From assembly GCA_964342385.1 (NCBI GenBank), contig CAYFGP010000012.1, forward strand, positions 15,451 through 79,450: DNA of 64,000 nucleotides. Direction: 5' to 3'. Origin of the DNA: Oceanospirillum sp964342385 (GTDB taxonomy: Bacteria; Pseudomonadota; Gammaproteobacteria; Pseudomonadales; Halomonadaceae). Made by a program: the position numbers and the translations under genes. Below are positions 23,804-33,549 of this stretch, one piece after another (position 1 is the stretch's first letter; each line of letters begins with the position of its first letter). The notes under the pieces are model-generated. The model was not told where the DNA came from, did no database searches, and saw nothing but the letters and a program-made list of their open reading frames with translations.

Positions 23804-25636
23804 ATGCCCGAGTACCGCTCAAAAACCTCCACCGCAGGTCGTAATATGGCTGGCGCCCGTGCCCTGTGGCGCGCTACTGGTATGAAAGATGATGACTTTC
23901 AAAAACCCATTATTGCGGTGGTTAACTCCTTCACTCAATTTGTACCGGGCCACGTTCACCTGAAGGATATGGGCCAGCTGGTGGCTCGTGAAATTGAGCA
24001 AGCCGGTGGTGTAGCGAAAGAGTTTAATACCATTGCCATTGATGATGGTATCGCCATGGGTCATGACGGCATGCTGTACAGTCTGCCATCCCGTGACATT
24101 ATCGCGGATTCCGTGGAATACATGGTGAATGCTCACTGTGCTGATGCCATGGTGTGTATCTCAAACTGTGACAAGATCACACCGGGGATGCTGATGGCGG
24201 CAATGCGCTTGAATATCCCGGTGATCTTTGTTTCCGGTGGCCCAATGGAAGCGGGTAAAACCAAGCTGGCGGATCATAAGCTGGATCTGGTGGATGCTAT
24301 GGTGCTGGCGGTTGATCCCGATGCATCGGATGAGCTGGTGGATGCGGTTGAGCGTTCTGCGTGTCCAACTTGTGGTTCCTGTTCCGGTATGTTCACGGCA
24401 AACTCCATGAACTGTCTGGCAGAAGCACTGGGTCTGGCGCTACCGGGTAACGGTACTGTGGTTGCGACGCATGCGGATCGTGAGCAGCTGTTTAAGTGTG
24501 CTGGTCATCGTATCGTTGAGATGACTAAAGAATACTATGAGCAGGACAACGATCGCCTGTTACCACGTAATGTGGGCTTTAAAGCATTTGAAAATGCGAT
24601 TGCGCTGGATATCGCCATGGGTGGTTCCACTAATACGATTCTGCACCTGTTGGCTATTGCCCAGGAAGCGGAGATCGACTTCACCATGAAGGATATCGAT
24701 CGTATGTCCCGTGAAGTGCCGCAGCTATGTAAGGTGGCACCAAACACTCAGCAGTACCATATCGAAGATGTGCACCGTGCCGGTGGCATTATGGGGATTC
24801 TGGGTGAGCTGGATCGTGCCGGCAAACTGCATACTGACGTACCGACCGTTCATGCTGCGGATATGAAAGCGGCGCTGGATGAATGGGATATTATGCGCAG
24901 CCCTTCTGAGGCCGTGATGGAGTTCTACAAAGCAGGTCCTGCAGGTATTCCAACGCAAACCGCATTCAGTCAGGCGACACGCTGGCCGACACTGGATGGT
25001 GATCGCGCCAACGGTTGTATCCGTTCACTGGAGAATGCCTTCTCTCTGGAAGGTGGTCTGGCGGTACTGCACGGTAATATCGCGCTGGACGGTTGTGTAG
25101 TGAAATCTGCCGGTGTGGATGAGTCTATTCTGGTATTTGAAGGTCCGGCTCATATCACAGAATCTCAGGATGAAGCGGTTGCTAATATTCTGGATGACAA
25201 AGTGAAAGCTGGTGATGTGGTGATCGTACGTTACGAAGGCCCACAGGGTGGTCCGGGTATGCAGGAGATGCTGTACCCAACGTCGTACATCAAGTCCAAA
25301 GGTTTGGGTAAGGCGTGTGCACTGCTGACCGATGGTCGTTTCTCTGGTGGTACTTCGGGTCTGTCTATCGGTCACGTATCCCCTGAGGCTGCTGCTGGCG
25401 GTGCCATTGGCCTGGTGCGTAATGGCGATATCATTCGTATTGATATTCCAAACCGTACCATCGATGTACTGCTGTCAGACGAAGAGCTGGCAGCTCGTCG
25501 AGCGGAGCAGGACAAGCTGGGTTGGAAGCCGGTTGAGGAGCGTCCACGTAAAGTGTCTGCGGCGCTGAAGGCCTACGCTAAATTAGCGACTTCCGCTGAT
25601 AAAGGTGCTGTGCGGGACCTGTCCAAACTGGATTAA
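23804..25636 (+). CDS. ilvD: Dihydroxy-acid dehydratase
   Basis: Iron-sulfur enzyme of valine/isoleucine (and pantothenate) synthesis that converts dihydroxy acids to 2-keto acids. 610 residues, close to E. coli IlvD (616). Cluster and active-site motifs: SNCDKITPGMLMAAMRLNIP, CPTCGSCSGMFTANSMNCL, GGSTNTILHLLA, YEGPQGGPGMQEML and DGRFSGGTSGLSIGHVSPEAA. GAGGA precedes the ATG. No other ilv gene is adjacent. A hairpin lies just downstream. Confidence 0.96.
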   Translation: MPEYRSKTSTAGRNMAGARALWRATGMKDDDFQKPIIAVVNSFTQFVPGHVHLKDMGQLVAREIEQAGGVAKEFNTIAIDDGIAMGHDGMLYSLPSRDIIADSVEYMVNAHCADAMVCISNCDKITPGMLMAAMRLNIPVIFVSGGPMEAGKTKLADHKLDLVDAMVLAVDPDASDELVDAVERSACPTCGSCSGMFTANSMNCLAEALGLALPGNGTVVATHADREQLFKCAGHRIVEMTKEYYEQDNDRLLPRNVGFKAFENAIALDIAMGGSTNTILHLLAIAQEAEIDFTMKDIDRMSREVPQLCKVAPNTQQYHIEDVHRAGGIMGILGELDRAGKLHTDVPTVHAADMKAALDEWDIMRSPSEAVMEFYKAGPAGIPTQTAFSQATRWPTLDGDRANGCIRSLENAFSLEGGLAVLHGNIALDGCVVKSAGVDESILVFEGPAHITESQDEAVANILDDKVKAGDVVIVRYEGPQGGPGMQEMLYPTSYIKSKGLGKACALLTDGRFSGGTSGLSIGHVSPEAAAGGAIGLVRNGDIIRIDIPNRTIDVLLSDEELAARRAEQDKLGWKPVEERPRKVSAALKAYAKLATSADKGAVRDLSKLD

Positions 25637-26023
25637 TCATAACTAATCCAGACTAGATCTAATCGCTCCGAGGTTTTTCCTTGGAGCGGTTCTTTAAAGC
25701 CTTGGTTTTATGCTGTTATCAAAAGGCTTTGTCTTGGTGTTGTTCCTACATTCCATAAACAAACGTCATACATAACTCTCTGAGTCAGTGTGTAAAAATG
25801 AGAACCACTGCCGGGAACGCTGTGTGATTGTTGTGTTACGCTTCCGCATTTTCTGTGGGCAGGGCATCTGAGTGAGAATTTGAAGTCGGTAAGCCGGATC
25901 CTTGGTGCATGCTTGCGGAGCTTGTTGACTGGGTGCTAGTATGCCCGACTTGTGTGTGCTGTATCAGTGCTATATGCCCGTTTATGGGTGTGCTTTCTAT
26001 CGCTTTATTACCTGAATGTATTA
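25637..26023. other. Spacer leading into the polysaccharide locus
   Basis: Contains the ilvD terminator hairpin (25664-25688) and ~300 bp that presumably hold the promoter of the polysaccharide genes. A GTG-initiated extension from 25952 is in frame with the next gene but not favoured. No convincing JUMPstart element is seen here. Confidence 0.4.
25664..25696 (+). terminator. Hairpin terminator after ilvD
   Basis: CGCTCCGAGG (25664-25673) and CCTTGGAGCG (25679-25688) pair around TTTTT with one G-U, followed by GTTCTTT. Confidence 0.65.
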
Positions 26024-27415
26024 ATGAAAAAGTTTGCTTTTAACAGCACTATCCTGCCGCTGATGTTGCCCCAGTTAATCGATCTGATTGCTGTTCTTGC
26101 CGCTAGCTTCTTTGCGAGCATTTTGATGCTCAGCCCCGATCTTCAAGGTATTTATCTCAGCCATCTGCCACTGGGTATCTTGTGCTACTTCTTTGCCGCC
26201 TATGTAGGGCGTTTGTATGGTTCCTGGCGAGGGGTGCACAAAGCTAAATTGGCATTGCAGTTGGGGATGTCTTGGTTGCTTGCCAGTGTGGTTTTTATCT
26301 ATATCGTTACCATGTTGAAAACGCTGCCTGACCTTTCCAGAGGGTGGATGTTGTTGTGGGTGTTGGGTGGCTTTTTTGTCTCCGTATCTGCTCGTCTGGT
26401 GTTATACAGCTTTGCCCGCTGGTTTCGGCAGCGTGGTTTGGATCAGAAAAGAGTGCTATTGATAGGTTCGGTAGAATCCTGTCAAAGAGTAAGAGCCAAG
26501 CTGGCTAATCAAAGCAATTTAGGCTTTGTTTTTGTGGATGATTACATTGTCCGTTCAAGCGATAGTCCCGATGGCCTTGTTGTGATGGATGAGGGAGAGG
26601 GAGCGCCGGATCTGGATCAGCTGGTTGTCGATGGCGAGTATGATGAGGCTTGGATTGCCCTTCCCGTTTCGCAGGGGCATATCGTCAGGTCGTTGCATGA
26701 GCGCATGAATCGGTTAACGATCAATATCCGTTATCTGCCTGACCTATCAGATTTTCGATTATTCAATCATAGGGTGACTGAAATCGGTCCCTTGTTTGCT
26801 TTGGATCTGTCCAAGACACCGTTTGAAGGTGGTGCGCGTCTGGTCAAAGCGATAGAGGATTATATCTTAGGCTTTATCCTTTTTATGATCAGCGCCCCAG
26901 TCATGTTTGTGATTGCTGGGTTGATCAAGCTGACCTCGCCGGGGCCTGTATTGTTTAAGCAATATCGCCAGGGGCTTGATGGCAAGTTATTCAAGATTTA
27001 CAAGTTCAGAACGATGCACTTTGGTGCTGAGAAACAATTTGCTCAGGCTCAGCACGGTGATCCAAGAGTGACTCGTTTGGGGCAGTTTCTAAGGCGTACC
27101 AGTCTGGATGAATTGCCGCAGTTTTTTAATGTCTTGCAAGGGCGTATGTCGATTGTTGGACCCAGGCCGCATGTGCCTGAGCAGAACTCGTATTACTCGA
27201 CTGTGATTGATGATTATATGCAGCGACACAGAGTAAAACCGGGTATTACGGGGTGGGCTCAGGTGAATGGTTTACGGGGTTTGACCGACACCGATGATGC
27301 GATGAGAAAGCGAGTAGAATATGACTTCTACTATATCAATAACTGGTCATTCCTATTGGATATACGCATCGTCATCATGACGGTATTTAATGGTTTTTTA
27401 AACGCTCAACCCTAG
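26024..27415 (+). CDS. wcaJ: Undecaprenyl-phosphate hexose-1-phosphate transferase (WcaJ-like)
   Basis: Starts a polysaccharide repeat by moving a sugar-1-phosphate from a nucleotide sugar to undecaprenyl phosphate at the inner membrane. From ATG 26024 it has 463 residues, matching WcaJ (464). Four N-terminal hydrophobic helices lead into a CoA-binding-like domain (RVLLIGSVESCQRVRAKL), then TM5 and the catalytic bacterial-transferase domain: SPGPVLFKQYRQGLDGKLFKIYKFRTM, RTSLDELPQFFNVLQGRMSIVGPRPHV and RVKPGITGWAQVNGLRG. A GTG at 25952 would add 24 unmatched residues. The manC gene starts 72 bp downstream. Confidence 0.9.
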   Translation: MKKFAFNSTILPLMLPQLIDLIAVLAASFFASILMLSPDLQGIYLSHLPLGILCYFFAAYVGRLYGSWRGVHKAKLALQLGMSWLLASVVFIYIVTMLKTLPDLSRGWMLLWVLGGFFVSVSARLVLYSFARWFRQRGLDQKRVLLIGSVESCQRVRAKLANQSNLGFVFVDDYIVRSSDSPDGLVVMDEGEGAPDLDQLVVDGEYDEAWIALPVSQGHIVRSLHERMNRLTINIRYLPDLSDFRLFNHRVTEIGPLFALDLSKTPFEGGARLVKAIEDYILGFILFMISAPVMFVIAGLIKLTSPGPVLFKQYRQGLDGKLFKIYKFRTMHFGAEKQFAQAQHGDPRVTRLGQFLRRTSLDELPQFFNVLQGRMSIVGPRPHVPEQNSYYSTVIDDYMQRHRVKPGITGWAQVNGLRGLTDTDDAMRKRVEYDFYYINNWSFLLDIRIVIMTVFNGFLNAQP

Positions 27416-27487
27416 CGACTCCAGTCGCATGGTGTGCTTGCTCTGTCTTTTTAAATTTCAAATTTATTGGTGTTAATGGGTGTAATT

Positions 27488-28978
27488 ATGTCTTTGGTTC
27501 CTGTTGTGCTTTCCGGAGGTGCAGGTAGTCGTTTATGGCCTGCGTCAAGAAAACTACACCCTAAACCTTTTATGTCTCTGCCTGATGGTGGCACCTTGAT
27601 GGGACGTACTTTTCAACGTGCTTCAGCTTTGCCTGGTGTGGAAAAAGTATTAACCGTTACAAACCGGGACTTGTACTTCCATACTCGGGATGAGTTTGAT
27701 CGTTTGCAGGGCGAGGGGCAGTTGCCTGAGCTATTAAAGCAGGGCTATCTGTTGGAGCCGATTGGGCGTAATACCGCTCCGGCAATCGCCGCTGCCGCGT
27801 TACATATTCAGGCTCAGTATGGCGATGATACATGCCTGTTGGTGATGCCTGCTGATCACTTAATGTTGGATGAAGCCTCTTTTTCACAGGCAGTACAAGC
27901 CGCTCAACAGTTGGCGGCTAAAGGTTATCTGGTGACATTTGGGATTCAGCCTGATAAGCCTGAAACAGGTTTTGGTTATATTCAGGCGGCTAAAGACTTC
28001 GATACTAATCATTTCCCGCAGAGCGATTTTGTTCAGGGTTATCCTGTGAGTCGTTTTGTGGAAAAACCTGATCTGGAAACGGCCCAGGCTTATGTGGCCA
28101 GTGGTGAATACTTCTGGAATGCGGGGATCTTCTGCTTTACTGCAGGTCATGTACTGAGTGAGCTGGAACGTCACGCTCCAGAGATGCTAAACAGTATGAA
28201 GAAAACCCTGGCGGCGTCGGATGTGACGTCTGGTAAGCAGTTGGAGCAACTGGAACTGGATTTAGACACCTTCAGGGCCGTTGAAGATATCTCCATCGAT
28301 TATGCTCTGTTGGAAAAATCGGATCGTGTGGCTGTTGTGCCTGGTGACTTTGGGTGGAGTGATATCGGTTCCTGGTCGGCCTTTAGCGAGTTGCTGCCAC
28401 AAGATCAGCAAGGTAATCGTGTCTTCGGCGATGTGATCGCTTTAGATTCCCGCAATACCACTATTCATAGCCCTTGCGCACTTACTGCAACAGTTGGGGT
28501 TGATGATTTAATCATTGTTAATACGGATGATGCCCTGCTGGTGGCCCACAAGGATTCTGCTCAGGATGTGAAGAAGATCGTCAGCGAGCTGTCCCGTAGT
28601 GGTCATGATGCGCACCTGGTGCATAAAACCGTGCATCGTCCCTGGGGGACATACACCACTCTGGAAGAAGATGAGCGTTTTAAAATTAAACGCATTGTGG
28701 TGAAGCCGGGTCAGCGTCTGTCTCTGCAGATGCATCATCACCGCAGTGAGCACTGGGTTGTGGTCAGTGGTATGGCCCGAGTTGAGCATGATGGACGTGA
28801 GTTTTTCCTTAACACCAATGAGTCCACCTTTATCCCAGCCGGGCATCAGCATCGCTTAGAGAATCCGGGCGTGATCGATCTAGTGCTAATAGAGGTCCAA
28901 AGCGGTGATTATCTGGGGGAAGACGACATTGTGCGTTTAGATGATGTGTATGGTCGTGTGATTGAGCAAGAGTGCTAA
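27488..28978 (+). CDS. manC: Mannose-1-phosphate guanylyltransferase / mannose-6-phosphate isomerase
   Basis: Bifunctional enzyme giving GDP-mannose, ~496 residues. The N-terminal nucleotidyltransferase has VVLSGGAGSRLWPASRKLHPKPF (usual GGxGTRLWPxSRxxxPKQF), NTAPAIAAAALH, RFVEKPDLETAQ and YFWNAGIFCF. The C-terminal cupin isomerase has RPWGTYTTLEEDERFKIKRI, LQMHHHRSEHWVVVSG and the ESTFIPAGHQHRLENPG metal-site region. ATG 27488 is the third of three in-frame starts and the one conserved in the family. GDP-mannose made here feeds gmd/rmd further along and any mannosyltransferase. No phosphomannomutase gene is in the window. Confidence 0.93.
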   Translation: MSLVPVVLSGGAGSRLWPASRKLHPKPFMSLPDGGTLMGRTFQRASALPGVEKVLTVTNRDLYFHTRDEFDRLQGEGQLPELLKQGYLLEPIGRNTAPAIAAAALHIQAQYGDDTCLLVMPADHLMLDEASFSQAVQAAQQLAAKGYLVTFGIQPDKPETGFGYIQAAKDFDTNHFPQSDFVQGYPVSRFVEKPDLETAQAYVASGEYFWNAGIFCFTAGHVLSELERHAPEMLNSMKKTLAASDVTSGKQLEQLELDLDTFRAVEDISIDYALLEKSDRVAVVPGDFGWSDIGSWSAFSELLPQDQQGNRVFGDVIALDSRNTTIHSPCALTATVGVDDLIIVNTDDALLVAHKDSAQDVKKIVSELSRSGHDAHLVHKTVHRPWGTYTTLEEDERFKIKRIVVKPGQRLSLQMHHHRSEHWVVVSGMARVEHDGREFFLNTNESTFIPAGHQHRLENPGVIDLVLIEVQSGDYLGEDDIVRLDDVYGRVIEQEC

Positions 28979-29042
28979 GGAGAAATGCTGAAGGCGCTGA
29001 CACCTGATGAGGGCGTGAGTGACAAAGCTCTGATAGTTAACG

Positions 29043-30155
29043 ATGAAAGTTGCGATTATTCATGACTGGTTGGTGACCTGGGCGGGAGCTGAGAAAGTGC
29101 TGGCCCAGCTACTGACGGTTTATCCTCAGGCGGATCTCTACAGCACGGTTTATTTCCCTGATCAGGAGATGTCGGAGCAGCTGAATGGTCGCCACGTCAA
29201 CACCAGTTTTATTCAGCGTTTGCCCGGTGCCAAGAGGTTTTATCGTAATTATTTACCCTTGATGCCCATTGCCATTGAGCAGTTTGATCTATCGGACTAC
29301 GACCTGGTGATTTCAAGCAGCCATGCGGTTGCCAAAGGGGTATTGACGGGGCCGGATCAGTATCATGTCTGCTACTGCCATTCACCCATGCGCTATGCCT
29401 GGGATCTGCAGCATCAATATCTGAAAGAATCAGGGGCGGGCAAGCTGAAACAGCTGATGATGCGTTATCTGTTGCACAAACTGCGCCTGTGGGACTATCG
29501 AACCAGTGCCGGGGTTGATCTTTTTATCGCCAACTCGTCATTTATCGCCAGGCGTATCGATAAATGTTACCGCCGTATTGCACAGGTGGTACATCCTCCA
29601 GTAGATACTGAGTTTTTCTGTCCAGCAGATGATTCAGTACATAACGTAGAAAAAAAATACTATGTCACTGCGTCTAGAATGGTGCCCTATAAGCGTATGG
29701 ATTTAATCGCAGAAGCCTTTGCTAATATGCCTGACAAGCAGCTCAGAATTATTGGTGATGGCCCTGAATATGACAAAATCGCGGCTATCGCAGCCCAGGC
29801 GAGCAATATTGAGTTATTGGGTTATTGCACAGGTGATGCATTAAGACAGCAGCTCAGAGGGGCTGAGGCATTTGTTTTTGCCGCAGAAGAGGATTTCGGA
29901 ATCGCGCCAGTAGAGGCTCAGGCTTGTGGTACTCCGGTGATCGCTTATGGCAAAGGTGGTGCTTTGGATAGTATCTCGGAAGAGAGTGGCGTGTTCTTTT
30001 CTGTTCAGAGTGTGCAAAGCCTGGTCGATGCGGTGCAATCTTTCGAGCAGCAAGCATTCTCCAGGCAGCAATGCCGAGCCAATTCAGAACGTTTTTCTGC
30101 GCAGGCGTTTTGTCGCAATTTTGTAGAAAAAATACAGCAGGCAGGTCAGTCTTGA
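29043..30155 (+). CDS. GT4 glycosyltransferase (mannosyltransferase-like)
   Basis: 370 residues, GT-B fold, cytoplasmic. N-terminal MKVAIIHDWLVTWAGAEKVL and CYCHSPMRYAWDLQHQYL resemble WbaZ/Mtf-type mannosyltransferases. The donor domain shows VTASRMVPYKRMDLIAEAF and the EX7E motif in EEDFGIAPVEAQACGTPV. The next glycosyltransferase gene overlaps its stop codon (TTGA), so the two are co-translated. Neighbouring manC supports GDP-mannose as donor, which is an inference. Confidence 0.88.
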   Translation: MKVAIIHDWLVTWAGAEKVLAQLLTVYPQADLYSTVYFPDQEMSEQLNGRHVNTSFIQRLPGAKRFYRNYLPLMPIAIEQFDLSDYDLVISSSHAVAKGVLTGPDQYHVCYCHSPMRYAWDLQHQYLKESGAGKLKQLMMRYLLHKLRLWDYRTSAGVDLFIANSSFIARRIDKCYRRIAQVVHPPVDTEFFCPADDSVHNVEKKYYVTASRMVPYKRMDLIAEAFANMPDKQLRIIGDGPEYDKIAAIAAQASNIELLGYCTGDALRQQLRGAEAFVFAAEEDFGIAPVEAQACGTPVIAYGKGGALDSISEESGVFFSVQSVQSLVDAVQSFEQQAFSRQQCRANSERFSAQAFCRNFVEKIQQAGQS

Positions 30156-31378
30156 AGCTTTTAGTTAATGTTACTCCGCTTACGCCTCCGCTGACAGGGA
30201 TTGGTCACTACACACGCCAGTTGTTGATTCAGTTGTTGATGAATCCCGAATTTTCTCAGGAAATTGAGGATATTAAGGGGTTTGATGTTTTACGCGTATA
30301 TAACAGAGAAGAATTGACCCAGTTGTTGGGTATGGCTTCTGGAGTGAATAGTGGACACTCGGATTCTGCCGAGACCACGACAAGGGCTGAGGTAAAGCAA
30401 AGTTTGCTGTATACCCTGCTGCAGAGCTTAAAGCCTTATATCAAGAAGATACCCTATGCACGGGTATTAAAAAACAAGTTGATGCAACGTTCTTCGGGGC
30501 TGCTTCTGGATCGCTATCAGGATTATATCTACTGGGAGCCTAACTATGTCATGCAGGCCTTTGAAGGTAAGTCTCTGGCTACCATATATGATCTATCTCA
30601 TATTCATTACCCCGAATATCATCCAAAGGAGCGTGTGGCAGAGCTGAATAAAGGATTAGAACTGACTTTAGCTCAGGCTAATCGTTTAGTGTCGATCTCT
30701 CAGTTTAGTCAGCAGCAGATATTGGAACAGTGGTCTCCAGATCAGTCCGTTGATCTTGTTTTTCCAGCGGTTGATGCATCCTTTTATCAAATTGACGACG
30801 CTCAATGTATCGCCGTTAAGCAGAAGTATCAGTTGCCTGAGCGCTATGTGTTATCCGTGGCTACTTTGGAGCCAAGAAAAAATTTTGTTGGTTTGATACA
30901 AGCCTATGCGGAGCTGCCTGATTCTCTGAGACAGGACTTTCCCTTGGTGTTGGCCGGTACCCGAGGGTGGTTGACCGACGATCTGGAACGAGTGTTAGCT
31001 CCGCTTGTTGAGCGAGGTGAAGTGCGTTATCTGGGCTATGTGGCACAGGCGGATATGCCTGCGCTGTATCAGGGGGCTGAGTTGATGGCGTATGTTTCCT
31101 TCTACGAAGGCTATGGTATGCCAATCGCTGAATCTATGGCAGCAGGTACTGCTGTCGTGACATCAGATTGTACTTCAATGCCTGAAGTAGCTGGCGGTTG
31201 TGCTGAGCTGGTTGATCCTCATAGTCAGAATAGTATTCGTGATGGTTTGCATCGGATGCTAACGGATGAGGGAGGGCGTCAACGCAGAGCTGAAGAAGGC
31301 AAGCAGAGAGCTTTAAACTGGAGTTGGCAACAGTCCGCAAGTCGCTTGATGTCTAGCTTTCGGGCGTTATCAAACTAA
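30152..31378 (+). CDS. GT4 glycosyltransferase
   Basis: 408 residues, GT-B fold. N-terminal KLLVNVTPLTPPLTGIGHYTRQLL is the typical GIGxYxxxL opening. The donor domain has LSVATLEPRKNFVGLIQAYA, LVLAGTRGWLTDDLE, VRYLGYVAQADMPALYQGAELMAYVS and EX7E in EGYGMPIAESMAAGTAV. The start is taken as TTG 30152, whose TTGA overlaps the upstream stop; an ATG at 30071 would add 27 residues inside the previous gene. Sugar specificity is unknown. Confidence 0.85.
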   Translation: MKLLVNVTPLTPPLTGIGHYTRQLLIQLLMNPEFSQEIEDIKGFDVLRVYNREELTQLLGMASGVNSGHSDSAETTTRAEVKQSLLYTLLQSLKPYIKKIPYARVLKNKLMQRSSGLLLDRYQDYIYWEPNYVMQAFEGKSLATIYDLSHIHYPEYHPKERVAELNKGLELTLAQANRLVSISQFSQQQILEQWSPDQSVDLVFPAVDASFYQIDDAQCIAVKQKYQLPERYVLSVATLEPRKNFVGLIQAYAELPDSLRQDFPLVLAGTRGWLTDDLERVLAPLVERGEVRYLGYVAQADMPALYQGAELMAYVSFYEGYGMPIAESMAAGTAVVTSDCTSMPEVAGGCAELVDPHSQNSIRDGLHRMLTDEGGRQRRAEEGKQRALNWSWQQSASRLMSSFRALSN

Positions 31379-31474
31379 TTCACGTTGCAGCGCCTTTGTG
31401 CACTGATTTTTTGTTTAAGCAGCATTTATCGCTGTGATACATTATTTGAACGTATTCTCATTAGGGCTTCTATC

Positions 31475-33538
31475 ATGAAGGATCTTATCCGGTGTTCTGG
31501 GCTGAAGGCTATCAGAGCGTTATTTTTTATGTTGTTGATCTGTGCGGCGTCTCTTGCAACTTCGCTGTCAGCATTGGCGGCGGAAAAGGCGATCATCGGT
31601 GAGATTCTATTTGCGGTCGGTGAGCGCTGGAAACAGGATGCAAAAGGTGCTCAGCGGGTTGAGCCTAAACGAGGGACTGCCCTGTATGTGGGTGATGTGC
31701 TCAGTACGAACGACTCGGGTTTTTTGCAGATTAAAATGATTGATGGTGCTTTTATTAGTCTGCGCTCAAATAGCCGTTTAAGAATTAATAGCTATCACTA
31801 TGATCCAGAGGTGCCGGCAAATAATAAGGTGAATCTGTCTCTGGAGGAAGGTGTTGTCAGAAGTGTGACCGGTAAGGCCGGTGAGAACAATCGCAAACGC
31901 TTCCGTTTAAATACCCCTATTGCTGCTATTGGGGTAAGGGGCACAGATTTTACAGTCTTTACTGATGCCAACCAGTCTCAAGTCGCCGTGGCTCGAGGGG
32001 GGATCGTGATCAGTCCTTTCTCTGAAAGCTGTAGCGTTGCAGGTGAAGGGCCTTGTGAAGGCAAGAAGGCACTAGAGCTTTTTGCTCAACATGCTGCTTA
32101 TATTGAGTTACGTAAAGGTGTGCATATTCCGGTTATTCGGGAAGGCATGTTGGATTATCTGCAACCGACACCTGATGAAGTGGAAAGCTTGATTAAAAAT
32201 CAGCCGTCAGCATTGCGCCAAACGGTTACAGGAGAGCGTATTCTTGCCGGTAATACAAACGGTATGGCCGATAATGCTGAAGTATCTGAATCTGCAAGTA
32301 CATCTGATGTTGTGGTGGGGGCGGGACAAGATGGCGATCAGATTACTGTAGCAGAGCCGCTTGATCAGAGTCGCTCAGCGTCTACTGATAATGATTCGAG
32401 CAATGATAGTGCATTTAATAAGATTGATACTACTGACAGTACACTGGTAGAACGTGATGCTGATGTGCAGGTTTCCTCTATAGAGTCCGATCAAGACGCA
32501 GGACGTTTGGTTGATGACGGCAGTGCTGAAACCCAGGTTGCAACTGATTTAGAAGTGGCCTTGACTGAAGAAATTACCGATAAAGTATTGGGTACAGACT
32601 ATATCGAGCAGAAACCCATTACCCCGCTTGTACCTACTGATAACAGTGATATTGCAGGCTCAGAGGACGTTACTTCTGATAACGATCTGATTATTGGTGA
32701 TAACACTGAGCTGGATTTGGCAGGTGGTAATGAAATTATCGCTGATGGCCCAACAATCGGTGATGATGTTTCTCTGGGAGATACTGATACTCCCTCCCAG
32801 GATAATGGTGGGATTGATCACCATCAGGGGAATGAGGGTCAAGAGATCGTAGATTCAGAATTGCCTGATGGTTTGACAACGGATCTTGATGAATCTACTG
32901 GCCATGACTACGTGGATAATGATTCTTCCAGTGATGAGATTGCCGACATTGTTGAAGTGGTCGATAAGAATATTATCGAGTCCAGTGAAGCATCAGTAGT
33001 TGAGAATGAGGAAGGTAATGCTATTTCTCAGAATACCGCCGTTTATAAACAGCATGGTACCTCTTCAGGTGTGAAGTGGGGGCGCTGGTCTGATTACTCC
33101 AGATTGTCTGGTAAAGTGGATGCATTTATGACCGGTAATGAAGGTTATAGCTTGCACAGCCAGAATAGTCGTTTCGTTCTGTTTAGAAAGGATGAGCAAG
33201 ATATTGAATATCCTAATGCCGATGTCTTTGGTTTTAATTTATCCAGCTATGAATCGGTTTATGTTGTAGGGAATAAGGTGGAAACTGCTGCACTTAATGA
33301 TGGTAAGTTAAGCCTCGATTTTGGTCGCAGTACATTCTCAACCTCTTTTAATATCAGCTCCGAATCTCTGGATAGTTATCAGTTCCAGGATCAGGGGATT
33401 ATTGATGCTAGCGGGAGCTTGCGTTCTAAAGATGTGAGTGGTTTTGTGAATCGAACAGTGGATGAGGCGGGTTTCCTGTTTGATCGGAAGCTGACTCCAG
33501 ATAGTAGTGTTTCTGGTGTGACATATTGGGATAGGTAG
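31475..33538 (+). CDS. Exported FecR-domain protein with acidic linker and C-terminal beta domain
   Basis: 687 residues. A signal peptide ends near LSALAA|EKAIIG. A FecR-like domain follows at ~35-190 (GTALYVGDVLSTNDSGFLQIKMIDGAFISLR, RFRLNTPIAAIGVRGTDFTV). Next is a very acidic, Asp/Ser/Thr-rich low-complexity region (~250-530). The last ~150 residues look like a compact beta domain ending SGFVNRTVDEAGFLFDRKL...GVTYW, which resembles the C-terminal barrel domains of transferrin-binding-like surface proteins. ATG 31475 fits the signal peptide; an upstream ATG adds 30 unlikely residues. It heads a run with a CHASE2 cyclase and a TPR/beta-barrel protein. It is probably a periplasmic or surface sensor; the ligand is unknown. 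Confidence 0.8.
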   Translation: MKDLIRCSGLKAIRALFFMLLICAASLATSLSALAAEKAIIGEILFAVGERWKQDAKGAQRVEPKRGTALYVGDVLSTNDSGFLQIKMIDGAFISLRSNSRLRINSYHYDPEVPANNKVNLSLEEGVVRSVTGKAGENNRKRFRLNTPIAAIGVRGTDFTVFTDANQSQVAVARGGIVISPFSESCSVAGEGPCEGKKALELFAQHAAYIELRKGVHIPVIREGMLDYLQPTPDEVESLIKNQPSALRQTVTGERILAGNTNGMADNAEVSESASTSDVVVGAGQDGDQITVAEPLDQSRSASTDNDSSNDSAFNKIDTTDSTLVERDADVQVSSIESDQDAGRLVDDGSAETQVATDLEVALTEEITDKVLGTDYIEQKPITPLVPTDNSDIAGSEDVTSDNDLIIGDNTELDLAGGNEIIADGPTIGDDVSLGDTDTPSQDNGGIDHHQGNEGQEIVDSELPDGLTTDLDESTGHDYVDNDSSSDEIADIVEVVDKNIIESSEASVVENEEGNAISQNTAVYKQHGTSSGVKWGRWSDYSRLSGKVDAFMTGNEGYSLHSQNSRFVLFRKDEQDIEYPNADVFGFNLSSYESVYVVGNKVETAALNDGKLSLDFGRSTFSTSFNISSESLDSYQFQDQGIIDASGSLRSKDVSGFVNRTVDEAGFLFDRKLTPDSSVSGVTYWDR

Positions 33539-33549
33539 TCACTATTAAA

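Noticed and set aside
25900..25952. A GGGTGCTAGTATG motif before wcaJ, considered as an ops/JUMPstart element
   Set aside because: Lacks the GGTAGCG core; similarity no better than chance.
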